Of a DNA stretch of 64,000 bases, positions 1 through 8,822 are shown piece after piece. Made by a program: the position numbers and the translations under genes. The notes beneath the pieces were generated by a model, which made no database searches, was not told where the DNA came from, and worked only from the letters and a program-made list of their open reading frames with translations. Position 1 is the stretch's first letter, and each line of letters opens with the position of its first letter. This stretch comes from SZUA-36 sp963753105 (GTDB taxonomy: Bacteria; Pseudomonadota; Gammaproteobacteria; Xanthomonadales; SZUA-36): assembly GCA_963753105.1 (NCBI GenBank), contig CAVWBD010000011.1:1-64000 (forward strand), in the 5' to 3' direction.

Positions 1-1454
1 TCCGGCAGGGTTTTGACCCAGTTTTCTTTCGAAACATCAGCTGGTTTCTCGACCGAAAAATAGATGTCGAGGGAACCATCTGAATTGGTCGCTGGTGGCG
101 GCTTCTGCTGGCTACTGATGCTGGGGTATTGCTGACTCTGAATCTCGGCGCGGGTCCATGGATCGTAGACCGTTATCGCCCAGAACAGCTTGACCGGAAC
201 GTTCGGCGGCATGTGCAGTTTGTAGGTCTTATTGCCGTCAAGATATTTGCCGTCCTTGTCCTTATAGGTCGTCTGGTAGCGTGATCCCAACCCGTCCGGC
301 ATCTGCGCCGCCATCGCGGGGGTGATTCCATCGGCGGTAAAGTGGAAGGTCGTGCGGGACTCCAGATTGAAATAGCCCTGTGGATCAAAGCTTGAGCTGT
401 CGCCGATGTAAGGGCTCTCCCACATTCGATTCGGATAGACCTTCGCTATAGACTGGCGGCTGTCGAATGCAATCACGCGGGACATCGCCACGCCTTCTTT
501 GGCAGCCTGCTTCAGGATCTTCTTCATGCGGGCATCGGGATTGAACGGCTTGCCTTGAAAAATACCGATGGATGCGAGGCGTCCCAGTTTTTCTTTGCCA
601 AATGCTTCGGCTGGTTCATAGTTGATGATGTCATGCATCCATTGGAATGCGGTTGCATCTTCGGGTACCAATGTATTGATCGGCACACCGGACACATTGG
701 TAAACTTGCCGTCACGTGGGCCTGTTTTCAGCGGGTAGACCTTGGCGTACTTGCGAAAGTACTCCATCGCTTTTTCGCCGGTTCCGACCACTGCTGCATT
801 GGCGCGAACAAATGAGAACAGACGATTGGTCGGCGATTTGAATACGAAATAACCTTCCGGCACATCACCCTTATAGCCCGGTGGAAGCAGCAGGTATTTT
901 CCGCCCTTGCCTTTATCCATACCGGTCGGGCCAATATCGAAAGCAAACACGAAGTTCGCATCATCCACAGGTCCCATCAGTCCAGGGGGGGCTTCAAAAA
1001 CTGTAGGGCCATCCACCTTAAGATCAAATATGATCATGGCGTAGATACTTTCCGTATTACCGGTCAGCCACATGGCCTTTGAATCCAGCCGGTCGGCTGT
1101 GACCGAAATATCCGAGCTGTTCTTCGCGCCATAATCGCGTGCGGTGCCGATCATCATTCCACGCATGGACAGGGCGGGATACATATCCAGGTACAATTGG
1201 GTAGCGCGCTGCAGATCGAGTTCGTCGTAAACCTTTTGAACTGTTTTTTCCGTTGGATAGCCACCGGGGAATTTCAGATTTCCGAACCGGGTCTCCATCT
1301 TATCGGGCGCCGGTTTGAAATCCTCTGCAGTCTGTGGGGTTTGAGCGCCAGCCTGCTCGAAGATACTCTTTTCCTGTCCGGCCTGAATCTGGCCGGATAA
1401 AGCGATGGCCACCAGGCCAGCTGCGAGAATCAATTTTTCAAAAGTACGTTTCAC
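1..1454 (-). CDS. DUF1254/DUF1214 family secreted protein (C-terminus cut by window edge)
   Basis: The minus-strand reading frame stays open from a GTG at 1454 to the window edge, about 484 codons. The GTG has a good ribosome site (AGGAGAA) about six bases upstream. The N-terminus is a signal peptide (KRTFEKLILAAGLVAIALSG). A DUF1254-like region follows (YPTEKTVQKVYDELDLQRA, then a stretch rich in YLDMYPALS). The C-terminal part is DUF1214-like: it has FWAITVYDPWTRAEIQS and then LDIYFSVEKPADVSKENWV, close to the family's usual ending. The family is widespread in marine proteobacteria and has no settled biochemical role. The 88-residue gene just upstream is probably in the same transcript, and two LAL regulators lie further upstream and may control the unit (inference). 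Domain assignment is strong, function unknown. Confidence 0.85.
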   Translation of the reverse strand, partial: MKRTFEKLILAAGLVAIALSGQIQAGQEKSIFEQAGAQTPQTAEDFKPAPDKMETRFGNLKFPGGYPTEKTVQKVYDELDLQRATQLYLDMYPALSMRGMMIGTARDYGAKNSSDISVTADRLDSKAMWLTGNTESIYAMIIFDLKVDGPTVFEAPPGLMGPVDDANFVFAFDIGPTGMDKGKGGKYLLLPPGYKGDVPEGYFVFKSPTNRLFSFVRANAAVVGTGEKAMEYFRKYAKVYPLKTGPRDGKFTNVSGVPINTLVPEDATAFQWMHDIINYEPAEAFGKEKLGRLASIGIFQGKPFNPDARMKKILKQAAKEGVAMSRVIAFDSRQSIAKVYPNRMWESPYIGDSSSFDPQGYFNLESRTTFHFTADGITPAMAAQMPDGLGSRYQTTYKDKDGKYLDGNKTYKLHMPPNVPVKLFWAITVYDPWTRAEIQSQQYPSISSQQKPPPATNSDGSLDIYFSVEKPADVSKENWVKTLP

Positions 1455-1468
1455 GATATTCTCCTGTT

Positions 1469-1735
1469 TCATTCATCATCATCATCAATTTGCTCGACTT
1501 TTATGATCGACATGTGCAGACCATGGAGTGTTTCGAGCACGCCACTCAGTTCGGCCTGGTCACGAATCAAGCCGTTCAGGAGAGTCTGCTTATCACCCTT
1601 CTTTCCTGTGACGGCGGAAATGGACAGACCGGCAAGACGGTCGGCCCAGTGAGAGTCAAGTTCACCCTGCACCACGATTTGATAAGTTGCAGGGCCACCG
1701 AAATTTGAGATCGGAAGTCCATTTGGGTTTGACAT
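1469..1735 (-). CDS. Small conserved protein of unknown function (88 aa)
   Basis: This is an 88-residue protein starting MSNPNGLPISNFGG with an acidic tail ending IDDDDE. An AAGGTGAA ribosome site lies just upstream of the ATG. The protein has no signal peptide, membrane segment or cysteine pair. The middle (YQIVVQGELDSHWADRLAGL) and the helical end (TLLNGLIRDQAELSGVLETL) resemble small proteins often found next to LuxR- or MalT-type regulators, but I cannot name a family. Only 14 bases separate it from the DUF1254 gene, so the two are probably cotranscribed, with this gene first. Its place between a LAL regulator and the DUF1254 gene suggests it belongs to the regulated unit. Confidence 0.7.
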   Translation of the reverse strand: MSNPNGLPISNFGGPATYQIVVQGELDSHWADRLAGLSISAVTGKKGDKQTLLNGLIRDQAELSGVLETLHGLHMSIIKVEQIDDDDE

Positions 1736-1863
1736 TATTGTTCACCTTACCTTTCGTTACCGGCATAGTTTGATTCCAAATGGATAGGGGCGAATCCCCC
1801 ATGGTGGGTGGAAAACGGGTGGTAATTGGGGGGTTGGGTCGTCCGTGACCCCGGTTAGGGGAT

Positions 1864-4599
1864 TTATTGTGGCGTGATGACGCCGTTTTTAACGGCCTTG
1901 GCAACCGCCTGGCGGCGATTACTAACACCGAGTTTCTGGTATATGTGCTTGAGGTGATCCTTGACCGTGTGGGTGGAGATGAACAGCTTGTTCGCGATTT
2001 CCTTGTTCTGCATACGTTGAGCCAGCAATTCCAGGATATCGAGTTCGCGATTGGTCAGGTCCCATCGTGTCGAATCATTAACCGTAGAGGACGTTGGTAA
2101 TTCAATCCTCGTATCCATCTTGAAAGCGGCTAGCAGGTGATCAATGAATTTCTTGTGCTCGTTGTTCTGGCGCAACTGTTTGAGCAGTTTTTCCACGCGT
2201 TTTCCCGGTTCCACAAACGGAAACACAAAACCACCCGGGCGAGCCAGGCTGACTGCCCGGTCCAGGCTGGCAAGTGCCGGTTCAGTTTTACCTTGCTGGT
2301 CAAATGCATTGGACTGCAGGCACAGGACCTGAATTAAATGAAATGTATTGTGTTGAGCTTCACCGGCCTCTATTAGCTGCTTGAGGAGCGTTTGGGCTTC
2401 CCCGGTTTTCTCATCCGTTCCTGCTGCGAGCAGAGCGCGGCATCGTGTGACCGGCGGCAGTTCCAGCCACCAGATCATGGCTTCTCCACCTGGGTTTAAA
2501 TCCGTGGCAATCTGGTTATTGGCTAGTTCAATGCGTCCCTGGAGAATGGAAAGCCTCGCTGTTGAAGAATCCACGAAGACCCAGAGTGCGGGATCATTCA
2601 ACTGTCCTACGTAGTCGCGCAGGATTCCCAGCGCGGCCTCGGCCTCTTCAAATCTGCCGCTGGCCTGCTGCGCCAGCATCAGCGCGGTGAGCGAATCAAC
2701 CGCGGCGCGCTTGAAATGAATGAAGCGTTTTTCGACAGAACGCTCCAGGTATGACACGGCCGCATCCAGTTCGTGCCGGCAGAGATGAATCTGACCCTGC
2801 ATGTAGTCAGACCAGGCGATTGCGTACGCGTAGTTGCCAGCTACGGCAACTGCTCGTAAACGCTCGTTCGCCATTTCGGCTAAGGACAGATCACCGGCTA
2901 TAAAGTGAATAAAAACATAGGAGACCAACAAGCGGGTTTTTCTAAGGTCTTCGGGCGAATCGTAATGTTTCACCAGGTCATTCAAACCGCTCACAGCATC
3001 TGAAGTTTGTCCAACCATTTGGCTCGATAGTGCAAATATGACCTCGCATTGAGCCCGGGCTTCATAAAACGTCCTTGGGATTCGTTTTAACGCTTCCTTG
3101 ATATGGCCCAGACTCTGGGCGCCCTGCCCCAGGAAGAACAGCATGTAGCCACGAAAAAGTTCGAGCTCACCGAATAAGTCATCCTGTGCCGGATCATTCC
3201 CAAGCAGGGAGTCAGCCTGTTCCATGACTGGGACAAGTAATTCCCAGCGTGACTGATGGAGATATATCCACGCCCGGGCCAACAAAAGCTCAGTATGCTG
3301 ATGCAAAGTTGATTCCGGCAGACGCGAAAGCCATTGTTCGAGGACATACCAGTGGTCCGCATTAAGTGCATCCATTCGATGTCGTATAACAATTTGCGCA
3401 GCGCTCTCTGTATTCCCACTGGCCAAAGCGTGCTTCAGTGCCTCATCAATTAACCCCGAAGCCTCGAACCACTCGCTGGTTCGCGTATGCAGTTCTGAAA
3501 AGAATTCTGCACCATGAGTTCGTCCTAGTTCTTCCTGCAACAACTCCTGGAACAGATGGTGGTAACGAAACCACTCACCCCGGATATCGAGAGACAATGT
3601 AAACAAGTTGTCCCGCTGGAGTTGCCTGATCAAATCTTCTGCCGTCATATCCAGTGAGAACGATGCTGCAATGACTTCTCCAATCGCTTCAAGTAATGGC
3701 TTGCAGAACCGGTCGAGAATTGATGATGCCAACAGGTATTCCCGCATTCCCGGCGCCAGAGATGCCAGGACCTCTTGCAGCAGGTAAGACCGCGCAGCGG
3801 GTAAGCCGCCGCGCATGCCCTTGATAAATGCCTCAGGATCGGCCGTATTGCGCAAAGCGAGCGTTACCAACCTTAGCCCGACTGCCCAACCTTCCATCTC
3901 GTTTTGCAGGTTGGTGATTGCATCGTCACTGAGCGCAAGTTCCGATGCGGCATTCAGCAGCTCAGCTATTTCGGATTTTGTGAAGCGCAGGTCCTGCAAC
4001 CGGACTTCATGCATCTGGCCGCTGGCCCGGAGATTTCCCAACGGCAATGGTGGGTCTTTACGCGTGACAATAACGAAGCGGAGTTGCTGCGGCGGGTGTT
4101 CGAGCAGGTGCCTCATTAATTCGTGCACGGGAGAGGTCGCGTCGATACGGTGATAGTCATCCAGGACAAGGACACCGGCTGTTTCCAGTGCCTGCAGATC
4201 GTTGAGCAAATAGGCCACTACCGTCTGTAGTGGCGGCAGACTCTCGGCCTTCAACAAAACCTGTGTTTCTGCGCAAGAACCGGGAGCAATAGTGGATACT
4301 GCGGCAAGAAGATAATCGAGGAAGGTTTTAAGATCACTGTCGCGGCCATCCAGGGACACCCACGCCACCGGCATTTTGCTTCGTGCGGCCCATTGGCCGG
4401 CCAAAACACTCTTGCCGTATCCGGCGGGGGCCGATACCAGTGTAAATGGCAATTCTTCAACCCTGTTCATCCAGTCAAGCAACCGGCCCCGCTTTACCAG
4501 GTCAGCGCCAAGGTGTGGTGAATACAGCTTGGTGCGTAAGATTGCTTGTAACGGATTTTTACGGGTTGTCACGTGACAGAGTCTTGGAAATTTCGCCAT
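1864..4599 (-). CDS. MalT/LAL-type LuxR-family transcriptional regulator (STAND ATPase)
   Basis: This is a 911-residue signal-transduction ATPase regulator. A P-loop (APAGYGKS, about residues 57-64) and a Walker B-like strand (GVLVLDDYH, about 145) define the STAND nucleotide-binding domain. A long helical TPR-like region follows, then a C-terminal LuxR helix-turn-helix (LTNRELDILELLAQRMQNKE, then IANKLFISTHTVKDHLKHIY, about 845-905). Length and order match MalT/AlkS-type LAL regulators, which bind DNA after an inducer binds the TPR region. The start overlaps the 3' end of the upstream paralog by about 40 bases; a GTG at 4572 is an alternative start nearer the conserved N-terminus. It lies upstream of the 88-residue protein and the DUF1254 gene on the same strand. 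The inducer is unknown. Confidence 0.9.
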   Translation of the reverse strand: MAKFPRLCHVTTRKNPLQAILRTKLYSPHLGADLVKRGRLLDWMNRVEELPFTLVSAPAGYGKSVLAGQWAARSKMPVAWVSLDGRDSDLKTFLDYLLAAVSTIAPGSCAETQVLLKAESLPPLQTVVAYLLNDLQALETAGVLVLDDYHRIDATSPVHELMRHLLEHPPQQLRFVIVTRKDPPLPLGNLRASGQMHEVRLQDLRFTKSEIAELLNAASELALSDDAITNLQNEMEGWAVGLRLVTLALRNTADPEAFIKGMRGGLPAARSYLLQEVLASLAPGMREYLLASSILDRFCKPLLEAIGEVIAASFSLDMTAEDLIRQLQRDNLFTLSLDIRGEWFRYHHLFQELLQEELGRTHGAEFFSELHTRTSEWFEASGLIDEALKHALASGNTESAAQIVIRHRMDALNADHWYVLEQWLSRLPESTLHQHTELLLARAWIYLHQSRWELLVPVMEQADSLLGNDPAQDDLFGELELFRGYMLFFLGQGAQSLGHIKEALKRIPRTFYEARAQCEVIFALSSQMVGQTSDAVSGLNDLVKHYDSPEDLRKTRLLVSYVFIHFIAGDLSLAEMANERLRAVAVAGNYAYAIAWSDYMQGQIHLCRHELDAAVSYLERSVEKRFIHFKRAAVDSLTALMLAQQASGRFEEAEAALGILRDYVGQLNDPALWVFVDSSTARLSILQGRIELANNQIATDLNPGGEAMIWWLELPPVTRCRALLAAGTDEKTGEAQTLLKQLIEAGEAQHNTFHLIQVLCLQSNAFDQQGKTEPALASLDRAVSLARPGGFVFPFVEPGKRVEKLLKQLRQNNEHKKFIDHLLAAFKMDTRIELPTSSTVNDSTRWDLTNRELDILELLAQRMQNKEIANKLFISTHTVKDHLKHIYQKLGVSNRRQAVAKAVKNGVITPQ

Positions 4600-7310
4600 G
4601 CTCGATTGCCTTTGTGACCGCCTGGCGGCGATTACTTACATTGAGCTTCTGGTATATGTGCTTGAGATGATCCTTGACCGTGTGGGTGGAGATGAAAAGC
4701 TTGTTCGCGATTTCCTTGTTCTGCATACGTTGAGCCAGCAACTCGAGGATATCGAGTTCGCGGTTGGTAAGGCTGTCGTGCTCACTTTCAAGTGCTGTAA
4801 CGGCAGCAATTGGTAGCCCGGCATCGGTTGTACTGGTTCGCTCAGTGTGAGTGCTGACGGTGTTGACAACAGTCATCAGGTGATCGACAAAACCATTGCC
4901 AGCGCTTTTCTCGCTGAAACGTCTGAGCAACCCGGCCATTGACGGACCGGCTTCGACGAATGGACGTACCCAGCCACCCATTTCCGCCAGTTTTATGGCT
5001 TGGTCAAGTGCATCCAGAGCCTCTTCATTGCGGTCCTGTTTCTCGAAAATGACGCATTGCAAAACCGCGATCTCGATTAATTGCCCGATAAAGTGGCATG
5101 ATTCGCTATACGCGGCGAACTTCATCAAGCAATTCCTGTGCTTTTTCCAGGCTGGCCGCTGATTCCTCCGCAATCAAGCAGCGGACATGGGTGATAGCCG
5201 GTACGTCCAGCCATACGAACAGATCGAACACGCCGGGTGTGGCAGTTGACAGATCCTGCCCGGGAGTTGCGGGTATTGACCTGCCCTGCAACAGGCCGAT
5301 CCTTGTCTCGCAGGAATCAGCCAGGGCGAGATTTTCAGGTTCATCCGTTTCCCTGACAAAACTTTTAAGCCTTTCGATGGTGTGATCTGCTTCTTCCTGC
5401 TGACCCGATAATTGTTGAGCCATCGCCAAGCCCACGAAGCTATCAATGGCTGCCCGCCTGTCGATCAAGTGAGGCCGGTCAATAACCCTTGAGAAGCGTT
5501 TCTCCGCCGCCTCGAGCTGAAAACGATGCAATTCAACACAACCCGTGAAGTAGACGCTCCAGGCATCCGTCAATCTGGTGCGCATTTTTCTGTCTACAGA
5601 CCGCATGCGTCGCGCTTTGAGTTCAAGCCTGGTCAAATTACCTGAGAGCATATGGATAAATGCCAGCGCGCCAATACGGCGTCCCAGTTGTAAACCACCG
5701 AACGAGCTAATCTGATCGTTAATCAATTGCAGCGCATCATCAGCCTGACCATTCATGTAAAGAACAATGGCGAGATGTAGATCCGTCTCGGCGATAACCA
5801 TATTCTTTTGACTGGAGACGCTTGAATGCGCACGCTCTAATGTTCTTTTTGACTGCTCGAACTCGCCTTGCCAAAAGAGCAACCATCCCTGGAAAAAATA
5901 AAGTTCTCCGAAAAGTTCTTCCGAACACTTTTGCTGTTGAAGCAGTAGTTCTAATTCTTCAACCAAAGCGGCAACCTTGTCTATCTGTTGATTGAATGCG
6001 AGAGCCCATGCGTGTGCCAGCATCAGTATCGGCCGCGCACGCTTAACATCCTCAGGGATCTGATCGAGCCAGCGCTTGACTACGTACGACCTGTCCACCT
6101 CCAACTCAGCATAGCAGTGGCGCTCAACAATCCTCGCTGCGAAAAGAGTATCGCCGGCCTTTATCGCATAAAAAATCGCATCATCGATATAGCCATTACT
6201 CTCGTACCACTGGCTTGCAAGCAAGCTGATCTTATTGAGATCATCCTTTGTTGTGCTGCGCTGAAATTCCTGTCGCAACAAACTCTGAAACAGGTGGTGA
6301 AAACGAAACCATGAGTGCTGATCATCGAGGCAAATCGTGAACAGGTTTTCCCTTTCCAGTTGCTTGATAAAATCCGTGGCGCTCAAGCTGTCGGCTTCCG
6401 GTTTTGTAACGCCATAATTCCGGATGTGCTCAACAAGGTCCGCGCAGAAGCGGTTCATCTGCGAGCAAATCAGCAGAAGCTTGCGAACATCTTCGGAAAG
6501 TCCGGACAATACCTCTTGCATGAGGTACTCCTGGAACTGCGGAATACCGCCACGGATGGATTTAAGAAACTCATCTATTTCGGTGCGATGCCGCGAGGCA
6601 ATGGATATCAGGCGCAGACCCACTGCCCAGCCTTCTATCTCATTCTGCAGATGAGCCAGGGCATCATCACCGGGTACAATCCCGATACTCTTATCAAGTA
6701 ATTCTCGAATTTCGTCGCGATTGAAGCGCAAATCTTCCAGTCGAATTTCCAATAGCTGGTTGATTGCCCGCGAGCGGACCAACTGTAAAGGTGGATCCCG
6801 GCGCGTGGTCATTATGAAATGGACGCCCGGAGAGGGGTGTTGCAAAACTTTTTCCAACAACTCGTGGACCGGCGAGGAAAGCGCCAGGTGGTGGTAGTCA
6901 TCCAGCACAACGGAACAGGGCTTGTCGAGTTGGTCCAGGTCGTTCAGAAGGTAGGATGCAGCCACTTCCACAGAAAAGTTACCGGGCGCGTGCAGAAGTT
7001 GCTCTGAACTTTCACAGGCGCCAGGGATTTCTTTCTGGATGTCAGCGATCAAATAAGCAAGGCACTGCTGTATATCGCTGTCAGAAGGGTCCAGTGAGAA
7101 CCAGAATGTGTTGTGTTTCTGACGGTTACACCATTGGCTGACAAGTATGCTCTTGCCGTAACCCGCAGGCGCTGAAACCAGGGTTAGCGGAACTTCAAGC
7201 GAACCATCCAATAATTCCATAAGACGATCGCGTTCAACGAGGTCACTTGTCAAAAGCGGTGCACAGAACTTGGTTTGAATAATCGGTACCTGGTGTTTAC
7301 CGACACTCAT
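4559..7310 (-). pseudogene. Second MalT/LAL-type LuxR-family regulator, broken by one frameshift
   Basis: Two reading frames together give one full LAL regulator. The N-terminal piece (to a TAG at 5106-5108) has the P-loop (APAGYGKS), a Walker B-like strand and the helical region, ending AQELLDEVRRV. The C-terminal piece, in another frame, continues YSESCHFIGQLIEIAVLQ through the LuxR HTH to 4559. Alignment with the neighbouring paralog shows that removing one base near 5109-5118 restores a continuous protein. The start is set at ATG 7310 (MSVGKHQVPIIQTKF), which has a GGGGAT ribosome site; a longer start at 7379 is possible. The frameshift could be a real inactivation, an assembly error or, less likely, recoding. 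The HTH is almost identical to that of the downstream paralog. Confidence 0.85.
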
Positions 7311-7671
7311 TTTGATATCCCCCGACCTTCGTCTAAGGTCACCAACCTTATGCAATAATTGACTGTATGTAAACCGCAAGAATCCGTGGGAATTTTTTTG
7401 AGTAATCCAACGCTTCTTGTGAAGCTTTTGAGGACTGCTACAGAGTAACTAATATACAACGGTCTTCAATTTCCGGAATCGTTAATCTGCATCTGACCTT
7501 TTCAATTAGGCTTAGTGTTTCGTGATTCGTGAAGAGTCAGGTTGCAAATCAGTTGCAATAATTCTCAACACGCCACCTGAACAGACGATATTCTCCTACA
7601 AGAGTTATAGCGCAAACACCTGATGAGTATACAGTCTATTGTGGTATGTTATTGTTATATATTGATATTTT

Positions 7672-7730
7672 GGGACTTAAAATCCCTCGGTAGAAATACC
7701 GTGCCGGTTCGATTCCGGCCCCGGGCACCA
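7672..7730 (+). pseudogene. 3' fragment of a tRNA-Leu(UAA) gene
   Basis: The sequence has the anticodon stem-loop GGGA-CTTAAAA-TCCC (anticodon TAA at 7678-7680), a long type II variable arm (CGGTA-GAAA-TACCG), a T arm (GCCGG-TTCGATT-CCGGC) and an acceptor 3' strand ending in encoded CCA. No matching 5' acceptor strand (GCCCGGG) or D arm is present upstream; the sequence before 7672 is AT-rich and unrelated. Similarity begins exactly at the anticodon stem. That is the junction expected when a tyrosine recombinase inserts at the anticodon loop and leaves a displaced 3' end at the far side of the element. It cannot form a functional tRNA alone. Confidence 0.85.
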
Positions 7731-7731
7731 T
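7714..7731 (+). repeat. 18-bp direct repeat, copy 1 (tRNA-Leu 3' end, att-like)
   Basis: The 18 bases TCCGGCCCCGGGCACCAT form the 3' end of the tRNA-Leu fragment plus one base. An exact second copy lies at 7992-8009, 278 bases further right in the same orientation. Direct repeats of a tRNA 3' end are typical attachment-site remnants. Confidence 0.8.
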
Positions 7732-7758
7732 TTAGGTGGGCATCAAGCCCACCTAAAT
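7730..7758 (+). other. 12-bp perfect stem-loop after the tRNA fragment
   Basis: Arms ATTTAGGTGGGC and GCCCACCTAAAT flank the loop ATCAA directly after the tRNA CCA end. There is no T-run, so it is not a classical intrinsic terminator; it could aid 3' processing or be part of the att region. Confidence 0.5.
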
Positions 7759-7991
7759 GAGGCCAGGCTGGAACGCCCGTTAAACGCAGCGGCCTGAATA
7801 CGACACCTTGCCCTGCATCTAGAGACTCTAGATATGGTCTCCGTCGATAAGCCGAAGGCCGGTTAGATTGTTGATTTACATCTGACCTCCAGGGACGGAG
7901 GAAATGCAGGAGATTGTCGGGAACAATCCCTGCCCTGTAAATCACCCTGCGGGCGCGCTATGCGCGACCAAATCCGATCCCGTCGGATTTG

Positions 7992-8009
7992 TCCGGCCCC
8001 GGGCACCAT
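7992..8009 (+). repeat. 18-bp direct repeat, copy 2 (tRNA-Leu 3' end, att-like)
   Basis: This is an exact copy of the 18 bases at 7714-7731. Only the acceptor end of the tRNA is present; the sequence before it (an AAATCCGA/TCGGATTT hairpin) is not tRNA. It marks a second possible boundary, enclosing a 278-base repeat unit without genes. Confidence 0.75.
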
Positions 8010-8260
8010 CTAAACATTGTTAATACCAATAGGTTATAGCAATTCTAGCCAATCCTGGTTGGATTGCTGCTTTCTGGATATATTGCCTAGTAAAGGTTTT
8101 AGTAAAGGTTGTGCAGGCTTTTATTGCAATTTCCCACCCTGCCCTGCAACGAAAAACACCCTGGTAGCAAGGGGGTATACCCGTGCTCAAACGAGCGAGT
8201 TTAGTGTTTAGCTGCGTCTGTCGCTAGAATAATTTTCAGACAGTGTCGGTCGTTAATCAA

Positions 8261-8491
8261 TCAGTTGTATAGAAGCCTAATATCCGCTTTTTTGCCGTCT
8301 TCATCGATTCCCTGAACGTCGATGTAAATCGGCGCTGCTCCCCAATCATCAGTAAGCCATTCGTGAATAAGAGCTTTCCCGGTGAGACCTTGGCGCTGAA
8401 GCTGGATTAGCTCCTTCAATTTGTGTTGACCAACTGGAAATTTCCGCATTGTTCCATCGACACTTCTTACGGTTACTGTTAATCCTGACAT
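8261..8491 (-). CDS. Small hypothetical protein (76 aa)
   Basis: The ATG at 8491 is preferred because a GGGGA ribosome site sits six bases upstream; a TTG two codons earlier would be too close to it. The product begins MSGLTVTVRSVDGTMRKFPV and contains KALIHEWLTDDWGAAPIYID. It is soluble, without cysteines or a signal peptide. I do not recognise the family. It stands alone between the att-like region and the CPA2 antiporter gene, on the same strand as the latter but separated by about 330 bases. Confidence 0.6.
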   Translation of the reverse strand: MSGLTVTVRSVDGTMRKFPVGQHKLKELIQLQRQGLTGKALIHEWLTDDWGAAPIYIDVQGIDEDGKKADIRLLYN

Positions 8492-8822
8492 TCTCAATCC
8501 CCGTATTTGTCCCGATCAACTCTACACTATCCGTACTCACGAGAGCAGGGGTGGGTCAAGACTTCAAACGGAAGGGTTCACGATACACAGTCTCCAGAAA
8601 GTTCTTTCTCTCCACACTATTCCGTTTCCCAAAGGTCTGCAATGTGAACAAAAGCAGACGGTCACCCCATGCACGATTCTATAGCGGCTTACGGCCATGA
8701 GCCGCCATACACCGCTGAATATGAACAGTAAGTTTACAGGCCAACGTCCGTAGTCAAATTGCGTTCTAATAAGCGTGGGTTTTGGCGATATTACTTCAAT
8801 CCTTCCTATACTCGTGGCGCTG
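8492..8822. other. Intergenic stretch without recognised features
   Basis: These 331 bases lie between the CPA2 antiporter stop and the small hypothetical gene. I see no convincing coding frame, tRNA or terminator. A segment around 8680-8745 resembles the degenerate repeat debris seen in other gaps of this window, but not closely enough to assign. Confidence 0.4.

Larger units (their letters stand above)
7311..8260. other. Long noncoding stretch with tRNA fragment and direct repeats
   Basis: No convincing gene lies here. The left part (7311-7670) is AT-rich and should hold the promoter of the minus-strand regulator. At 7672-7730 there is a truncated tRNA-Leu gene, then a 12-bp stem-loop and about 230 bases without coding signal, then a second copy of the tRNA 3' end at 7992-8009. 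Reading frames on the minus strand here translate the tRNA itself and are spurious. The remainder to 8260 shows a small inverted repeat around 8053-8070 and nothing else I recognise. Confidence 0.6.

Noticed and set aside
7655..7945. Open frame on the minus strand containing GARGRNRTGTVFLPRDF
   Set aside because: This is the translation of the tRNA-Leu fragment, a known artefact; no protein is supported.
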